A DNA stretch of 14,612 bases from assembly GCA_017618515.1 (NCBI GenBank), contig JAFZUB010000187.1, forward strand, positions 1-14,612, in the 5' to 3' direction. The stretch comes from Bacteroidaceae bacterium (lineage in GTDB: Bacteria; Bacteroidota; Bacteroidia; Bacteroidales; Bacteroidaceae). The translations under genes were made by a program, and so were the position numbers. Below, in pieces: positions 1 to 6,793 of this stretch; the first letter of the stretch is position 1, and each line of letters starts with the position of its first letter. The notes beneath the pieces were generated by a model. The model searched no databases and was not told where the DNA came from. It saw only the letters and a list, made by a program, of their open reading frames with translations.

Positions 1-429
1 GTGATAAAGGAACTGGACGCCCAGGGCGTGCGCACCTTCCTCTTCGGCAATGGCAGCGAGGAGCGCAAGTGGTGTGAGGAGGTGGAGAGCAACAGCAGCC
101 ACGTGACATCGCTGATAGGCAAGAGCGACCTACGCAAGGAGTTGCGCCTGATAAGCAATATGGATGTGATGGTGACGATGGACTCCGCCAACATGCATCT
201 CAGTGCGCTGGCCGGCACAAAGACCATGAGTATCTGGGGCGCGACGCATCCGTTTGCGGGATTCTGCGGACAGCAGGTAGAAGGCAGTGTGCAGGTGCAG
301 CAGGAAGGGCTGGAATGCCGGCCGTGCTCGATATTCGGCAAGACCAAGTGCATACACGGTGACTACCGGTGCCTGACAGCCATCTCTCCGAAAAAGATAA
401 TTGAAACGCTACAGACATTTACTATTTAA
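1..429 (+). CDS. GT9 family glycosyltransferase (heptosyltransferase-like), C-terminal part
   Basis: This is the C-terminal 142 residues of a lipopolysaccharide heptosyltransferase-type (GT9, GT-B fold) enzyme. GT9 proteins usually have about 330-350 residues, so the gene must begin left of the window and the GTG at base 1 is probably an internal Val codon. The hallmark nucleotide-sugar binding segment is visible: a TMDSANMHL stretch at residues 59-67, then WGATHP at 79-84. The tail carries the four-cysteine pattern seen in many GT9 tails (C106, C109, C117, C124). Such enzymes add a sugar from an activated donor to the growing LPS core at the cytoplasmic face of the inner membrane. A lipid A acyltransferase gene follows after 23 bases, which supports an envelope role. 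The exact sugar and acceptor cannot be read from the sequence. The family call is firm. Confidence 0.88.
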   Translation: MIKELDAQGVRTFLFGNGSEERKWCEEVESNSSHVTSLIGKSDLRKELRLISNMDVMVTMDSANMHLSALAGTKTMSIWGATHPFAGFCGQQVEGSVQVQQEGLECRPCSIFGKTKCIHGDYRCLTAISPKKIIETLQTFTI

Positions 430-452
430 CAACACGCTATTTAAAATTTCCC

Positions 453-1325
453 GTGGCTTACAAGATATTATATGGATTCTGCTACTTGATGTCGCTGCTA
501 CCGATGTGGGTGCACTACCGCATAAGCGACGTAATGTTTCCCCTTATATATTATATAATAAGGTATAGGCGCAAGGTGGTAAGGAAAAACCTCACACGCA
601 GCTTCCCCGAAAAGGAGAGTGCGGAGATCAGGAAGATTGAGAGGAAATTCTATCGCTTCTTCTGCGACTATATAGTGGAAAACGTGAAGTCGCTGACTAT
701 CAAGAAAGAGAATATGATGAAGCGTATGCAGTTTCACAATATGGAGCTGGTGAGCGAGTGCTTTGAGAAGAAGCAGTTTATATTCTTGTATCTCGCCCAT
801 TTCTGCAACTGGGAATATATCGCATCGCTCAATTGGTGGATGCCTGAGGGTACGAGCACTGCGCAGCTCTACTCGAAGCTGCACAGCGACAGCATGGACC
901 ACCTGTTTTACGACATACGCCAACGCTACGGTGGCGAAAATATCAATAAGAAAGAGGCTCTGCGTCGCATCATGGCCATCAAAAACGAGGGCAAGAAGGT
1001 GCTGATAGGCTTTATCTCCGACCAGGCTCCCAAGCGTGAGAACATACACCTGTGGGTGGATTTCCTGCACCAGGACACGCCAGTGTTTACTGGCACCGAG
1101 CGAATTGCAAAGAAGGTGGATGCCGCCATATTATACGGCAGGATGCACCGCAGGAAGCGCGGATACTACGACTGCGAATTCGTGCCGATGACCGACAATG
1201 TGAAGCAGTATCCTGAGCACGAGCTGACGCGCCACTACATGAAGATGCTTGAAGAGGACATACGCATCGAGCCGGCACGCTGGTTGTGGAGCCATAATAG
1301 GTGGAAAAGGCAGAGAGAAGTTTGA
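453..1325 (+). CDS. LpxL/HtrB-type lipid A (lysophospholipid) acyltransferase
   Basis: A 290-residue member of the LpxL/LpxM/HtrB acyltransferase family, which transfers a secondary fatty acyl chain to lipid A precursors at the inner membrane. The catalytic HX4E motif is present as HFCNWE (H116, E121). Further family blocks follow: FISDQAPK near 188-194, the TPVFTGTERIAKK block at 209-221, and a PARWLWSHNRWK end at 274-285. The N-terminus has the hydrophobic segment and RYRRKVVRKNL basic stretch common in Bacteroidota members. I keep the GTG start at 453 because the residues from there (AYKILYGFCYL) match that conserved N-terminus; an in-frame ATG at 489 would cut into it. There is no Shine-Dalgarno sequence, as usual in this phylum. 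It lies 23 bases after the GT9 gene and 10 bases before the next gene, so one operon is likely. Confidence 0.9.
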   Translation: MAYKILYGFCYLMSLLPMWVHYRISDVMFPLIYYIIRYRRKVVRKNLTRSFPEKESAEIRKIERKFYRFFCDYIVENVKSLTIKKENMMKRMQFHNMELVSECFEKKQFIFLYLAHFCNWEYIASLNWWMPEGTSTAQLYSKLHSDSMDHLFYDIRQRYGGENINKKEALRRIMAIKNEGKKVLIGFISDQAPKRENIHLWVDFLHQDTPVFTGTERIAKKVDAAILYGRMHRRKRGYYDCEFVPMTDNVKQYPEHELTRHYMKMLEEDIRIEPARWLWSHNRWKRQREV

Positions 1326-1335
1326 AAATTCTGAT

Positions 1336-2202
1336 ATGAAAAAGATATTATCCTTACTGTTTGTTGGATTGATGGTTGGGGCGCTGAGCACGACTGTGTG
1401 GGCGCAGCGGCAGAAGCCTGTGGCAGCACGGGTGTTGACGCTGAACATCCGCACGGAGAACAGGGGCGACGGTCGCAACAACTGGGAGATGCGCTACCAA
1501 GAGGTAGGCAGCTTCCTCAACAAGAACAAATGCGACATAGTCGGACTGCAGGAGGTGAGACACCGCCAGCTACTCGACCTGAGCAAGTTGCTCGAGGGCT
1601 ACAGTTATGTAGGCGTGGCACGCGATGACGGCAAAGAGGGCGGCGAATACACCCCCATTTTCTACAACACCACACGCTTCAACCTGCTGGGCAAAGGCAC
1701 CTTCTGGCTATCGCCGACACCCTCTGTGCCCTCCTACGGATGGGGCGCCGCCTACCGCCGCATAGCCACATGGGCCATACTGCAGGACAAGGAAACGATG
1801 AAGAGCATCATCGTGCTCAACACCCATCTGGACAACAGTAGCGAGAAGGCTCGCATCAACGGCGCAGCACTCATCAAGGAGCGCATCAGCCGGATGAACA
1901 ATGAGTTGCCCGTCATCATCATGGGCGACATGAACTCAACGAGCGACAGCCAGGCGTATGCCAAGATGGCCACCGCCATCTTCCCGATGCAGGACGCCAG
2001 CAAGGTAGGCAAGCAGGCCAAGGGGCCGGAGTACACCTTCCACGCCTTCGGCCAACTGGCTGAGGACAAGCGCACGAAAGTGGACTATATCTTCCTTTCA
2101 GACCAAGTAAGGGTGAAAGCCTCGGCGATACACGACTCCAGCCTCGGCAAGGGCGCCTATATCTCTGACCATAATGCCGTAAGTGCAGACATTGTGTTCT
2201 GA
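1336..2202 (+). CDS. Exported endonuclease/exonuclease/phosphatase (EEP) family protein
   Basis: A 288-residue EEP-fold (DNase I-like) metal-dependent phosphoesterase. A signal peptide is visible (MKK, hydrophobic core to about residue 20, likely cleavage after VWA at 21-23), so it should act in the periplasm or outside the cell. Family motifs occur in order: LTLNIR (N37), VGLQEV (E73), NTHLD (H164), GDMN (D198, N200), KVDYIF (D250) and the terminal SDH (D278, H279), so all expected catalytic residues are present. The frame is open upstream to 1249, inside the acyltransferase gene, but ATG 1336 gives a clean signal peptide and a 10-base gap, so I prefer it. The fold also covers sphingomyelinases, inositol-phosphate phosphatases and nucleases; the substrate cannot be told from sequence. 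The position after LPS genes allows an envelope-lipid or phosphate-ester substrate, which is inference. Confidence 0.87.
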   Translation: MKKILSLLFVGLMVGALSTTVWAQRQKPVAARVLTLNIRTENRGDGRNNWEMRYQEVGSFLNKNKCDIVGLQEVRHRQLLDLSKLLEGYSYVGVARDDGKEGGEYTPIFYNTTRFNLLGKGTFWLSPTPSVPSYGWGAAYRRIATWAILQDKETMKSIIVLNTHLDNSSEKARINGAALIKERISRMNNELPVIIMGDMNSTSDSQAYAKMATAIFPMQDASKVGKQAKGPEYTFHAFGQLAEDKRTKVDYIFLSDQVRVKASAIHDSSLGKGAYISDHNAVSADIVF

Positions 2203-2204
2203 AA

Positions 2205-2227
2205 TAGGGAAAAAATCATTTTTCCTA
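2205..2227 (+). terminator. Possible terminator hairpin after the envelope operon
   Basis: Just after the TGA of the EEP gene, TAGGGAAAAA (2205-2214) pairs with TTTTTCCTA (2219-2227), with one bulged G and a loop of about four bases. The stem is A/T-rich with only two G-C pairs. The 3' arm supplies a run of five T. It sits between the end of one operon and the promoter of the next, a reasonable place for termination, but the low GC content makes it weak. Confidence 0.4.
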
Positions 2228-2259
2228 CCACAAAATAGACAGTCATATCAAAAAAACAC

Positions 2260-2267
2260 TATCTTTG
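2260..2267 (+). promoter_or_regulatory. Bacteroidota -7 promoter box upstream of threonine dehydrogenase gene
   Basis: TATCTTTG at 2260-2267 matches the Bacteroidota sigma-ABfr -7 consensus TAnnTTTG exactly. It lies 45 bases before the ATG at 2313 in a 110-base gap. No clear TTTG -33 box is seen about 20 bases upstream. The leader from there to the start codon is A-rich and has no Shine-Dalgarno sequence, and I see no riboswitch-sized structure in it. Confidence 0.65.
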
Positions 2268-2312
2268 CAACTTGGATAACGAAGGACAAAACCTAACAAA
2301 ACATATACAACA

Positions 2313-3269
2313 ATGAAAAAAATCCTTATTATCGGCGCCACCGGCCAGATAGGCTCAGAACTGACGATGACGCTTCGCAGCATCTATGGCGGCCAGAATG
2401 TTGTGGCCGGCTATATTATTGGTGCTGAGCCTAAGGGCGAGCTGCTGGAGAGCGGCCCTGCCGAAGTATGTGATGTCACTGATGGCCCCGCTATCAGCGC
2501 AGTAGTGAAGAAGTATGGCATCGACACCATCTACAACCTTGCCGCGCTGCTGTCAGTAGTGGCAGAGGGTAAGCCCAAGCTCGCTTGGAAGATAGGTATC
2601 GATGGACTGTGGAATGTGCTGGAAGTGGCAAAAGAGAATGGCTGTGCCGTGTTTACGCCCAGCTCGATCGGCTCCTTCGGTCCCAGCACTCCGCACGTGA
2701 TGACTCCGCAGGACACCATCCAGCGCCCCCGCACCATGTACGGCGTAACCAAGGTGACCACCGAGTTGCTGTCTGACTACTTCTTCATGAAGTATGGTGT
2801 TGACACCCGCGCCGTGCGCTTCCCCGGTGTGATATCGAATGTCACCCCTCCGGGCGGCGGCACCACCGACTACGCAGTGGATATCTACTACTACGCTGTA
2901 CGCGGTGAGAAGTTTGCCTGCCCCATTAAGGAAGGCACGCTGATGGACATGATTTATATGCCCGACGCCCTCAAGGCAGCCATCGACATCATGGAGGCTG
3001 ATCCGAGCCGACTGATTCACCGCAACGCCTTCAACATCGCCTCGATGAGCTTTGCTCCCGAGACCATCTATGCCTCTATCAAGAAGTATAAGCCCGACTT
3101 TGAGATGGTGTATGATGTTGATCCGCTGAAGCAGAGCATCGCCGACTCATGGCCCGACTGCATGGACGACTCCTGCGCCCGCAACGAGTGGGATTGGAAG
3201 CCCGTGTATGACCTCGACGGCATGACACGCGACATGCTCGAGAAACTGCCTGCAAGGATTCTGAAATAA
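2313..3269 (+). CDS. L-threonine 3-dehydrogenase, SDR type (NAD-dependent epimerase family)
   Basis: A 318-residue extended short-chain dehydrogenase/reductase. The N-terminal Rossmann motif is GATGQIG (G8, G11, G14). The catalytic set is visible as SSIGSFGP (117-124) and YGVTK (Y143, K147). The PGGGTTDYAV block at 180-189 with the preceding PGVIS is, from family knowledge, typical of SDR-type L-threonine dehydrogenases (described from Cupriavidus and Flavobacterium), which oxidise L-threonine to 2-amino-3-ketobutyrate using NAD+. This type is unrelated to the zinc-dependent Tdh of E. coli. The partner ligase (kbl), which would split the product to glycine and acetyl-CoA, is not in the window. 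The gene follows its own promoter and ends 3 bases before metY, so the two are probably co-transcribed. A UDP-sugar epimerase is the main alternative but fits the 180-189 block less well. Confidence 0.82.
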   Translation: MKKILIIGATGQIGSELTMTLRSIYGGQNVVAGYIIGAEPKGELLESGPAEVCDVTDGPAISAVVKKYGIDTIYNLAALLSVVAEGKPKLAWKIGIDGLWNVLEVAKENGCAVFTPSSIGSFGPSTPHVMTPQDTIQRPRTMYGVTKVTTELLSDYFFMKYGVDTRAVRFPGVISNVTPPGGGTTDYAVDIYYYAVRGEKFACPIKEGTLMDMIYMPDALKAAIDIMEADPSRLIHRNAFNIASMSFAPETIYASIKKYKPDFEMVYDVDPLKQSIADSWPDCMDDSCARNEWDWKPVYDLDGMTRDMLEKLPARILK

Positions 3270-3272
3270 ACG

Positions 3273-4559
3273 ATGAAAAAGACCACTCCAGGCACGATAT
3301 GCGTGCAAGGCGGCTGGAAGCCCGGCAAGGGCGAGCCGCGTCAGGTGCCTATATACCAAAGCACTACATTCAAGTATGACAACAGTGAGCAGATGGCCCG
3401 CCTCTTTGACCTCAAAGACAGCGGCTACTTCTACACACGCCTTGCCAACCCCACCAACGATGCCGTAGCTACCAAGATAGCACAGCTGGAGGGCGGCGTG
3501 GCAGCCATGCTGACCAGTAGCGGTCAGGCCGCCAGTTTCTTCTCAGTATTCAATATCTGCGAAGCAGGCGACCACTTCATCTCTGCCAACAGCATCTATG
3601 GCGGCACCTACAATCTCTTTGGTGTGACGCTCAAGAAGATGGGCATAGAGTGCACCTTTGTTGACCCCGACAGCAGCGACGCAGAGATAGAGGCCGCCTT
3701 CCGTCCCAACACCAAGTGTTTCTTTGGAGAGACTATCTCCAATCCCGGCGGCAATGTGTTTGACATTGAGCGCTTTGCCCAGATGGCTCACCGCCACGGC
3801 GTGCCACTAATCATCGACAACACCTTCGCCACGCCCGTCAACTGTCGGCCCATAGAATGGGGCGCCGACATCGTGACCCATAGCACCACGAAGTATATGG
3901 ACGGCCACGGCACAGCAGTGGGCGGAGTGATTGTGGACAGTGGCAACTTTGACTGGATGGCCCATGCCGACAAGTTTCCTGGTTTGTGCAAACCCGACGA
4001 GAGCTATCACGGACTCACCTACGCCACCGCCTTCGGCAAGCTGGCCTACATCACCAAGGCCACGGCACAACTGATGCGCGACCTGGGCTCGATACAGAGT
4101 CCGCAGAACGCCTTCCTGCTCAATATGGGACTGGAGTCACTGCACGTAAGGATGCAGCGCCACTGTGAGAACGCACAGAAGGTTGCAGAATTCCTACACG
4201 ACGATCCACGCGTAGGCTGGATAAACTTTGCCGGACTGCCCGACAACAAATACTATCCGCTGGCGCAGAAATATCTGCCCAACGGTGGCTGCGGCGTGAT
4301 TGCTTTTGGCCTCAAGGGTAGCCGCGAGGAGGCGATACGCTTTATGGACTCCCTCAAGTTTATAACCATCGTCACCCATGTGGCTGACGCCAAGACCTGT
4401 GTGCTGCACCCCGCTAGCCACACTCACCGCCAGCTCAGCGACGAACAGTTGCGCGAGGCAGGCATAGCGCCTGACCTCATCCGACTCAGTGTAGGTCTGG
4501 AAGACATTGACGATATTCTGGCTGACATCAAGCAGGCTCTCGATGCAGCAGGAATATAA
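3273..4559 (+). CDS. metY: O-acetylhomoserine sulfhydrylase (aminocarboxypropyltransferase)
   Basis: A 428-residue PLP enzyme of the Cys/Met metabolism family. Its length and sequence fit MetY, which makes homocysteine from O-acetylhomoserine and sulfide (or methionine with methanethiol) in the cytoplasm. Visible landmarks are the PLP-phosphate contacts YTR (Y54, R56) and SSG (82-84), the DNTFATP segment (D182 contacts the PLP ring nitrogen), the Schiff-base lysine K207 in HSTTKYMDGHGT, and the carboxylate-binding RLSVGLED at 404-411. The GVIVDSGNFDW segment after the lysine and the long insert before FLLNMGLESL distinguish MetY from the shorter (about 400 residue) methionine gamma-lyases and cystathionine enzymes. 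The start lies 3 bases after the threonine dehydrogenase stop. Methionine gamma-lyase activity cannot be wholly excluded from sequence. Confidence 0.87.
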   Translation: MKKTTPGTICVQGGWKPGKGEPRQVPIYQSTTFKYDNSEQMARLFDLKDSGYFYTRLANPTNDAVATKIAQLEGGVAAMLTSSGQAASFFSVFNICEAGDHFISANSIYGGTYNLFGVTLKKMGIECTFVDPDSSDAEIEAAFRPNTKCFFGETISNPGGNVFDIERFAQMAHRHGVPLIIDNTFATPVNCRPIEWGADIVTHSTTKYMDGHGTAVGGVIVDSGNFDWMAHADKFPGLCKPDESYHGLTYATAFGKLAYITKATAQLMRDLGSIQSPQNAFLLNMGLESLHVRMQRHCENAQKVAEFLHDDPRVGWINFAGLPDNKYYPLAQKYLPNGGCGVIAFGLKGSREEAIRFMDSLKFITIVTHVADAKTCVLHPASHTHRQLSDEQLREAGIAPDLIRLSVGLEDIDDILADIKQALDAAGI

Positions 4560-4581
4560 GACTTTACTGCCCTACAGATAC

Positions 4582-4614
4582 AAATCAGGCTCCGAGATTT
4601 TCGGAGCCTGATTT
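4582..4614. terminator. Strong bidirectional terminator hairpin between convergent genes
   Basis: A perfect 14-bp stem: AAATCAGGCTCCGA (4582-4595) pairs with TCGGAGCCTGATTT (4601-4614) around the 5-base loop GATTT. Read on the plus strand it is followed by the T-rich ATTTGTATT. Read on the minus strand it is followed by ATTTGTATC. It lies 22 bases after the metY stop and 7 bases beyond the stop of the minus-strand DUF3127 gene, so one hairpin can serve both convergent transcripts. Confidence 0.85.
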
Positions 4615-4621
4615 ATTTGTA

Positions 4622-5065
4622 TTAGAATGGTAAATCTTCTGTCGCATCGCCACCCAGTGGGTCACCCGGAGGTGGCAGCGGGCCTATCGATGGAGCATCA
4701 GTGTCGGCAGCTTCACCAATGGGAGCTGCGGAGGGAGCCTGCGGTGGTGGCAGGGGCTGACCAGTGGGAGGCATCTGATCCATCTGCGGCGGAGTGATGC
4801 GAACCACACGCCAAGCGCGTACAGAATTATAATAACGACCATTGCGCTCACGTGCGTCGAGGTCAATATCTACAGCGACGTCATCGCCCTCCTTGATGTT
4901 AAACTGAATGAGGCGGTCCTCACCCCACACAGAGAAGACGCACTTGCGGGGATAGGGCTGGTCGTATGACTCAAGCAGGAAATCCTGCGCCATCCATTTG
5001 CCACGATCATTCTGACCGGAGCGGGGCTCGAAAGCCTTAACTATTTTTCCTTGTATTGTTGGCAT
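4622..5065 (-). CDS. DUF3127 family protein with SSB-like C-terminal tip
   Basis: A 147-residue protein of a Bacteroidota family of unknown function (DUF3127). Residues 1-90 look like a single beta-rich, probably OB-type domain: IQGKIVKAF at the start, GKWMAQDFLLE, YPRKCVFSVW, then FNIKEGDDVAVDIDLDA and RYYNSVRAWRVVRI. The order and spacing (turn with Gly, basic strand, KEGDDVAVD, aromatic strand) recall single-stranded DNA-binding proteins. Residues 91-140 are Pro/Gly-rich and probably disordered. The protein ends in ATEDLPF, much like the acidic DDDIPF tip through which SSB recruits partners. It lies 55 bases downstream of a paralogue on the same strand (shared GQ, YPRxC, FNxxEG, RxxN, APIG and PLPPP positions). 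The family assignment is good; the DNA-binding idea is inference. Confidence 0.82.
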   Translation of the reverse strand: MPTIQGKIVKAFEPRSGQNDRGKWMAQDFLLESYDQPYPRKCVFSVWGEDRLIQFNIKEGDDVAVDIDLDARERNGRYYNSVRAWRVVRITPPQMDQMPPTGQPLPPPQAPSAAPIGEAADTDAPSIGPLPPPGDPLGGDATEDLPF

Positions 5066-5083
5066 AAATCTTACTTTTCAATT

Positions 5084-5118
5084 CTTCAACTCTTCACTTT
5101 TCTCTTTTAACTTTTCAC
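5084..5118. repeat. Imperfect 7-base tandem repeat between the DUF3127 genes
   Basis: The 55-base spacer between the two DUF3127 genes contains five 7-base units on the plus strand: CTTCAAC, TCTTCAC, TTTTCTC, TTTTAAC and TTTTCAC, in register from 5084 to 5118. A looser flanking copy (TTTTCAATT) sits at 5074-5082. On the transcribed minus-strand message this is a purine-rich GTGAAAA-like run just ahead of the second gene's start. Confidence 0.65.
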
Positions 5119-5120
5119 TC

Positions 5121-5507
5121 TTATTGTTCCCAAGGTAGAGCTTGGTCGGGATTGCCGCCTTCGGGAGCGGCAGGTGGAGGCAGCGGAGCACCGATAGGAG
5201 CGGCAGCTGGAGCAGCCTGCTGAGCCGGAGCAGTGGCGTCAGCCACAGCCACAGCACGGAAGTCATTGAACCAGCGATCCTGATACTCATGGGCATCAAT
5301 AGATAATGTCACGCGCACACGTTTGCCCTCCTGCAGGTTGAACATAGCGATGTTGCCATCAGCCACGGTAAACAGGCAGCGGCGCGGATACTGACCCGGT
5401 GTCTCTATAACATAGTCCTGGCGCTGCCAGGCATTGCCCGTACGGGCACTCTGGCCCTCGCGCAACTCAAGCACTTTGGTAATTGTTCCTTCTATTTCTA
5501 TTTGCAT
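5121..5507 (-). CDS. DUF3127 family protein, upstream paralogue
   Basis: A 128-residue DUF3127 protein, first gene of the minus-strand pair. The domain at about 1-90 repeats the pattern of its neighbour: IEGTITKVLELREGQ, WQRQDYVIET, YPRRCLFTV, FNLQEGKRVRVTLSIDA and RWFNDFRAVAV. The tail (91-128) is Ala/Pro-rich with the same AAPIG and PLPPP words, but the end reads DQALPWEQ: it keeps Leu-Pro-aromatic yet has Gln-Ala in place of the acidic pair and two extra residues, so the SSB-like tip is weaker here. No enzyme motif or signal peptide is visible, so a cytoplasmic binding role is likely. It is transcribed divergently from dnaN with 158 bases between the two starts. The function is unknown. 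Confidence 0.82.
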   Translation of the reverse strand: MQIEIEGTITKVLELREGQSARTGNAWQRQDYVIETPGQYPRRCLFTVADGNIAMFNLQEGKRVRVTLSIDAHEYQDRWFNDFRAVAVADATAPAQQAAPAAAPIGAPLPPPAAPEGGNPDQALPWEQ

Positions 5508-5532
5508 GATAAGATAGTTTTTGATTGTGATG

Positions 5533-5540
5533 CGAAGATA
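5533..5540 (-). promoter_or_regulatory. Probable -7 box for the DUF3127 pair
   Basis: On the minus strand, positions 5540 down to 5533 read TATCTTCG, one mismatch from the Bacteroidota -7 consensus TAnnTTTG. It is 25 bases from the start codon of the first DUF3127 gene, implying a very short leader. No convincing TTTG -33 box is seen at the expected spacing, so the call is moderate. Confidence 0.5.
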
Positions 5541-5608
5541 GTAATTTTTTGTCTTACTTGGCGTATCTGCGCAATGTTTTTTTGAAAATAAAAAAAATCT
5601 GGCATTAT

Positions 5609-5642
5609 TTTGCTTTTTTCGAGAAAAAAATTCGTACCTTTG
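5609..5642 (+). promoter_or_regulatory. Promoter of the dnaN operon (-33 TTTG and -7 TACCTTTG)
   Basis: TACCTTTG at 5635-5642 is an exact match to the Bacteroidota -7 consensus TAnnTTTG. A TTTG at 5609-5612 lies 22 bases upstream, close to the usual 19-21 spacing for the -33 box. The -7 box is 23 bases before the ATG of dnaN. The spacer contains the inverted repeat TTTTTTC-GA-GAAAAAA (5614-5629). This is the only clear promoter before the seven-gene operon. Confidence 0.72.
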
Positions 5643-5665
5643 TAGCAGAAATAAATCATTAAACT

Positions 5666-6793
5666 ATGAGATATATTGTTAACAGCGCAGAGCTTTACAG
5701 CCATCTGCAAAACTTGGACAAGGTTATCCTTGCAAAGAACACAGTTCCAATCCTTTCGTGCGTGCTGTTTGAGATTAAGGACTCCACCCTCAATATGCGC
5801 GCCACCGACAAGGAGATCACCCTAACCAGCAGTCTGCAGCTCGTGGAGTCGGGCGGCGACAGCAGCTTCGCCATAAACGCGAAGCGTATTCTCGACATCC
5901 TGAAGGTGATACCCGAGCAGCCTATCACCCTCGACATCAACACTTCGTCATTGCAGATTGAGTTGAAGTATCTGAATGGCCACATGGTCTTCCAGGGAGA
6001 GAGTGCTGACGAGTTCCCCTTGCTCAAGGAGCAGGAAAACGAGACCAGCTCATTCCCCGTGGCATCCGACGCACTGAGCCAGGGCTTGGCAAATGCCGTA
6101 GTGGCTACTGCCAGCGATGATGCGCGCATTGCCATGCAGGGTATCTTTTTCGACATCGCTCCGGGCGAGTTTGCTATCGTAGCCAGCGATGGCCGCAAGT
6201 TGGTGCGTTCGCTTATCAATTGCGATACCAACAATGTGACCACGAGCTTCATCCTTCCGCAGAAGCCGGTGAATATCATCCGTGCCGTTGTGGACAAAGC
6301 CGTGCAGGACATTAAGATCAGCACCTACGCCGAGGGCAACGCCACCTTTGACATGGGCGACTATGTGATGCACTGCCGCCTTATCACAGAGGCCTATCCC
6401 AACTACAAGAAGGTTATTCCGCAAAACAACGACCGCATCGCCACTCTGGAGCGCGAGGCACTGATTGGTGCGCTGAGACGCGTGATGGTTGGCGCCGACC
6501 ACGCCACCTGCCTGGTGAAGATGCAGTTTGAGGCCGACAAGCTGACGCTGACGGCAGAGAACAACAACTACGCCCAGTCGGCCGAAGAGCACTTGCTCTG
6601 CCAGTATGAGGGCATGCCCATCAAGATTGGCTTCCAGGGCAACTTCCTGATGGATCTGCTGGGCCGTCTCAGCACTGAGGAGGTAATAATCCAGTTGTCT
6701 GACCCCAGCCGCGCTGGCTTAATCCTACCGTCAACGCAGGAGGAGAAGTTTAACATCCTTATGCTGCTCATGCCGCTGCTTATCACCAACTGA
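5666..6793 (+). CDS. dnaN: DNA polymerase III beta subunit (sliding clamp)
   Basis: A 375-residue clamp subunit that dimerises into a ring around DNA and tethers polymerase III and repair proteins. Length and pattern are typical of the family: the N-terminal LxxAL-like start with LAKNTVPILSCVLFE (23-37), ATDKEITLTS (46-55), YLNGHMVFQGESADEFPLL in domain 1, ASDGRKLVRS in domain 2, EAYPNYKKVIP in domain 2-3, and a C-terminal LLMPLLITN. That end corresponds to the VMPMRL end of E. coli DnaN, which helps form the partner-binding cleft. Start ATG 5666 follows a good promoter. The stop overlaps the next ATG by one base (TGATG), so translation of the two is probably coupled. Unlike the dnaA-dnaN layout of many bacteria, no dnaA gene is near. 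Confidence 0.96.
   Translation: MRYIVNSAELYSHLQNLDKVILAKNTVPILSCVLFEIKDSTLNMRATDKEITLTSSLQLVESGGDSSFAINAKRILDILKVIPEQPITLDINTSSLQIELKYLNGHMVFQGESADEFPLLKEQENETSSFPVASDALSQGLANAVVATASDDARIAMQGIFFDIAPGEFAIVASDGRKLVRSLINCDTNNVTTSFILPQKPVNIIRAVVDKAVQDIKISTYAEGNATFDMGDYVMHCRLITEAYPNYKKVIPQNNDRIATLEREALIGALRRVMVGADHATCLVKMQFEADKLTLTAENNNYAQSAEEHLLCQYEGMPIKIGFQGNFLMDLLGRLSTEEVIIQLSDPSRAGLILPSTQEEKFNILMLLMPLLITN

Noticed and set aside
1..3. GTG at base 1 as a true start codon of the glycosyltransferase gene
   Set aside because: The remaining 142 residues are only the second half of a GT9 protein, so the gene must start outside the window.
1249..1335. Upstream extension of the EEP gene to ATG 1249
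   Set aside because: It would overlap the acyltransferase gene by 77 bases and bury the clear signal peptide that begins at 1336.
4622..5120. Calling the two DUF3127 genes ssb
   Set aside because: Only the architecture and tip resemble SSB; the sequence is not a recognisable SSB family match, so the gene symbol would be unsupported.
5508..5665. Possible replication origin in the AT-rich region before dnaN
   Set aside because: No DnaA box cluster is visible and dnaA is absent; the AT-rich content is explained by two divergent promoters.
5695..6592. Long minus-strand open frames opposite dnaN
   Set aside because: They mirror the codon structure of dnaN and have no domain or start context of their own.
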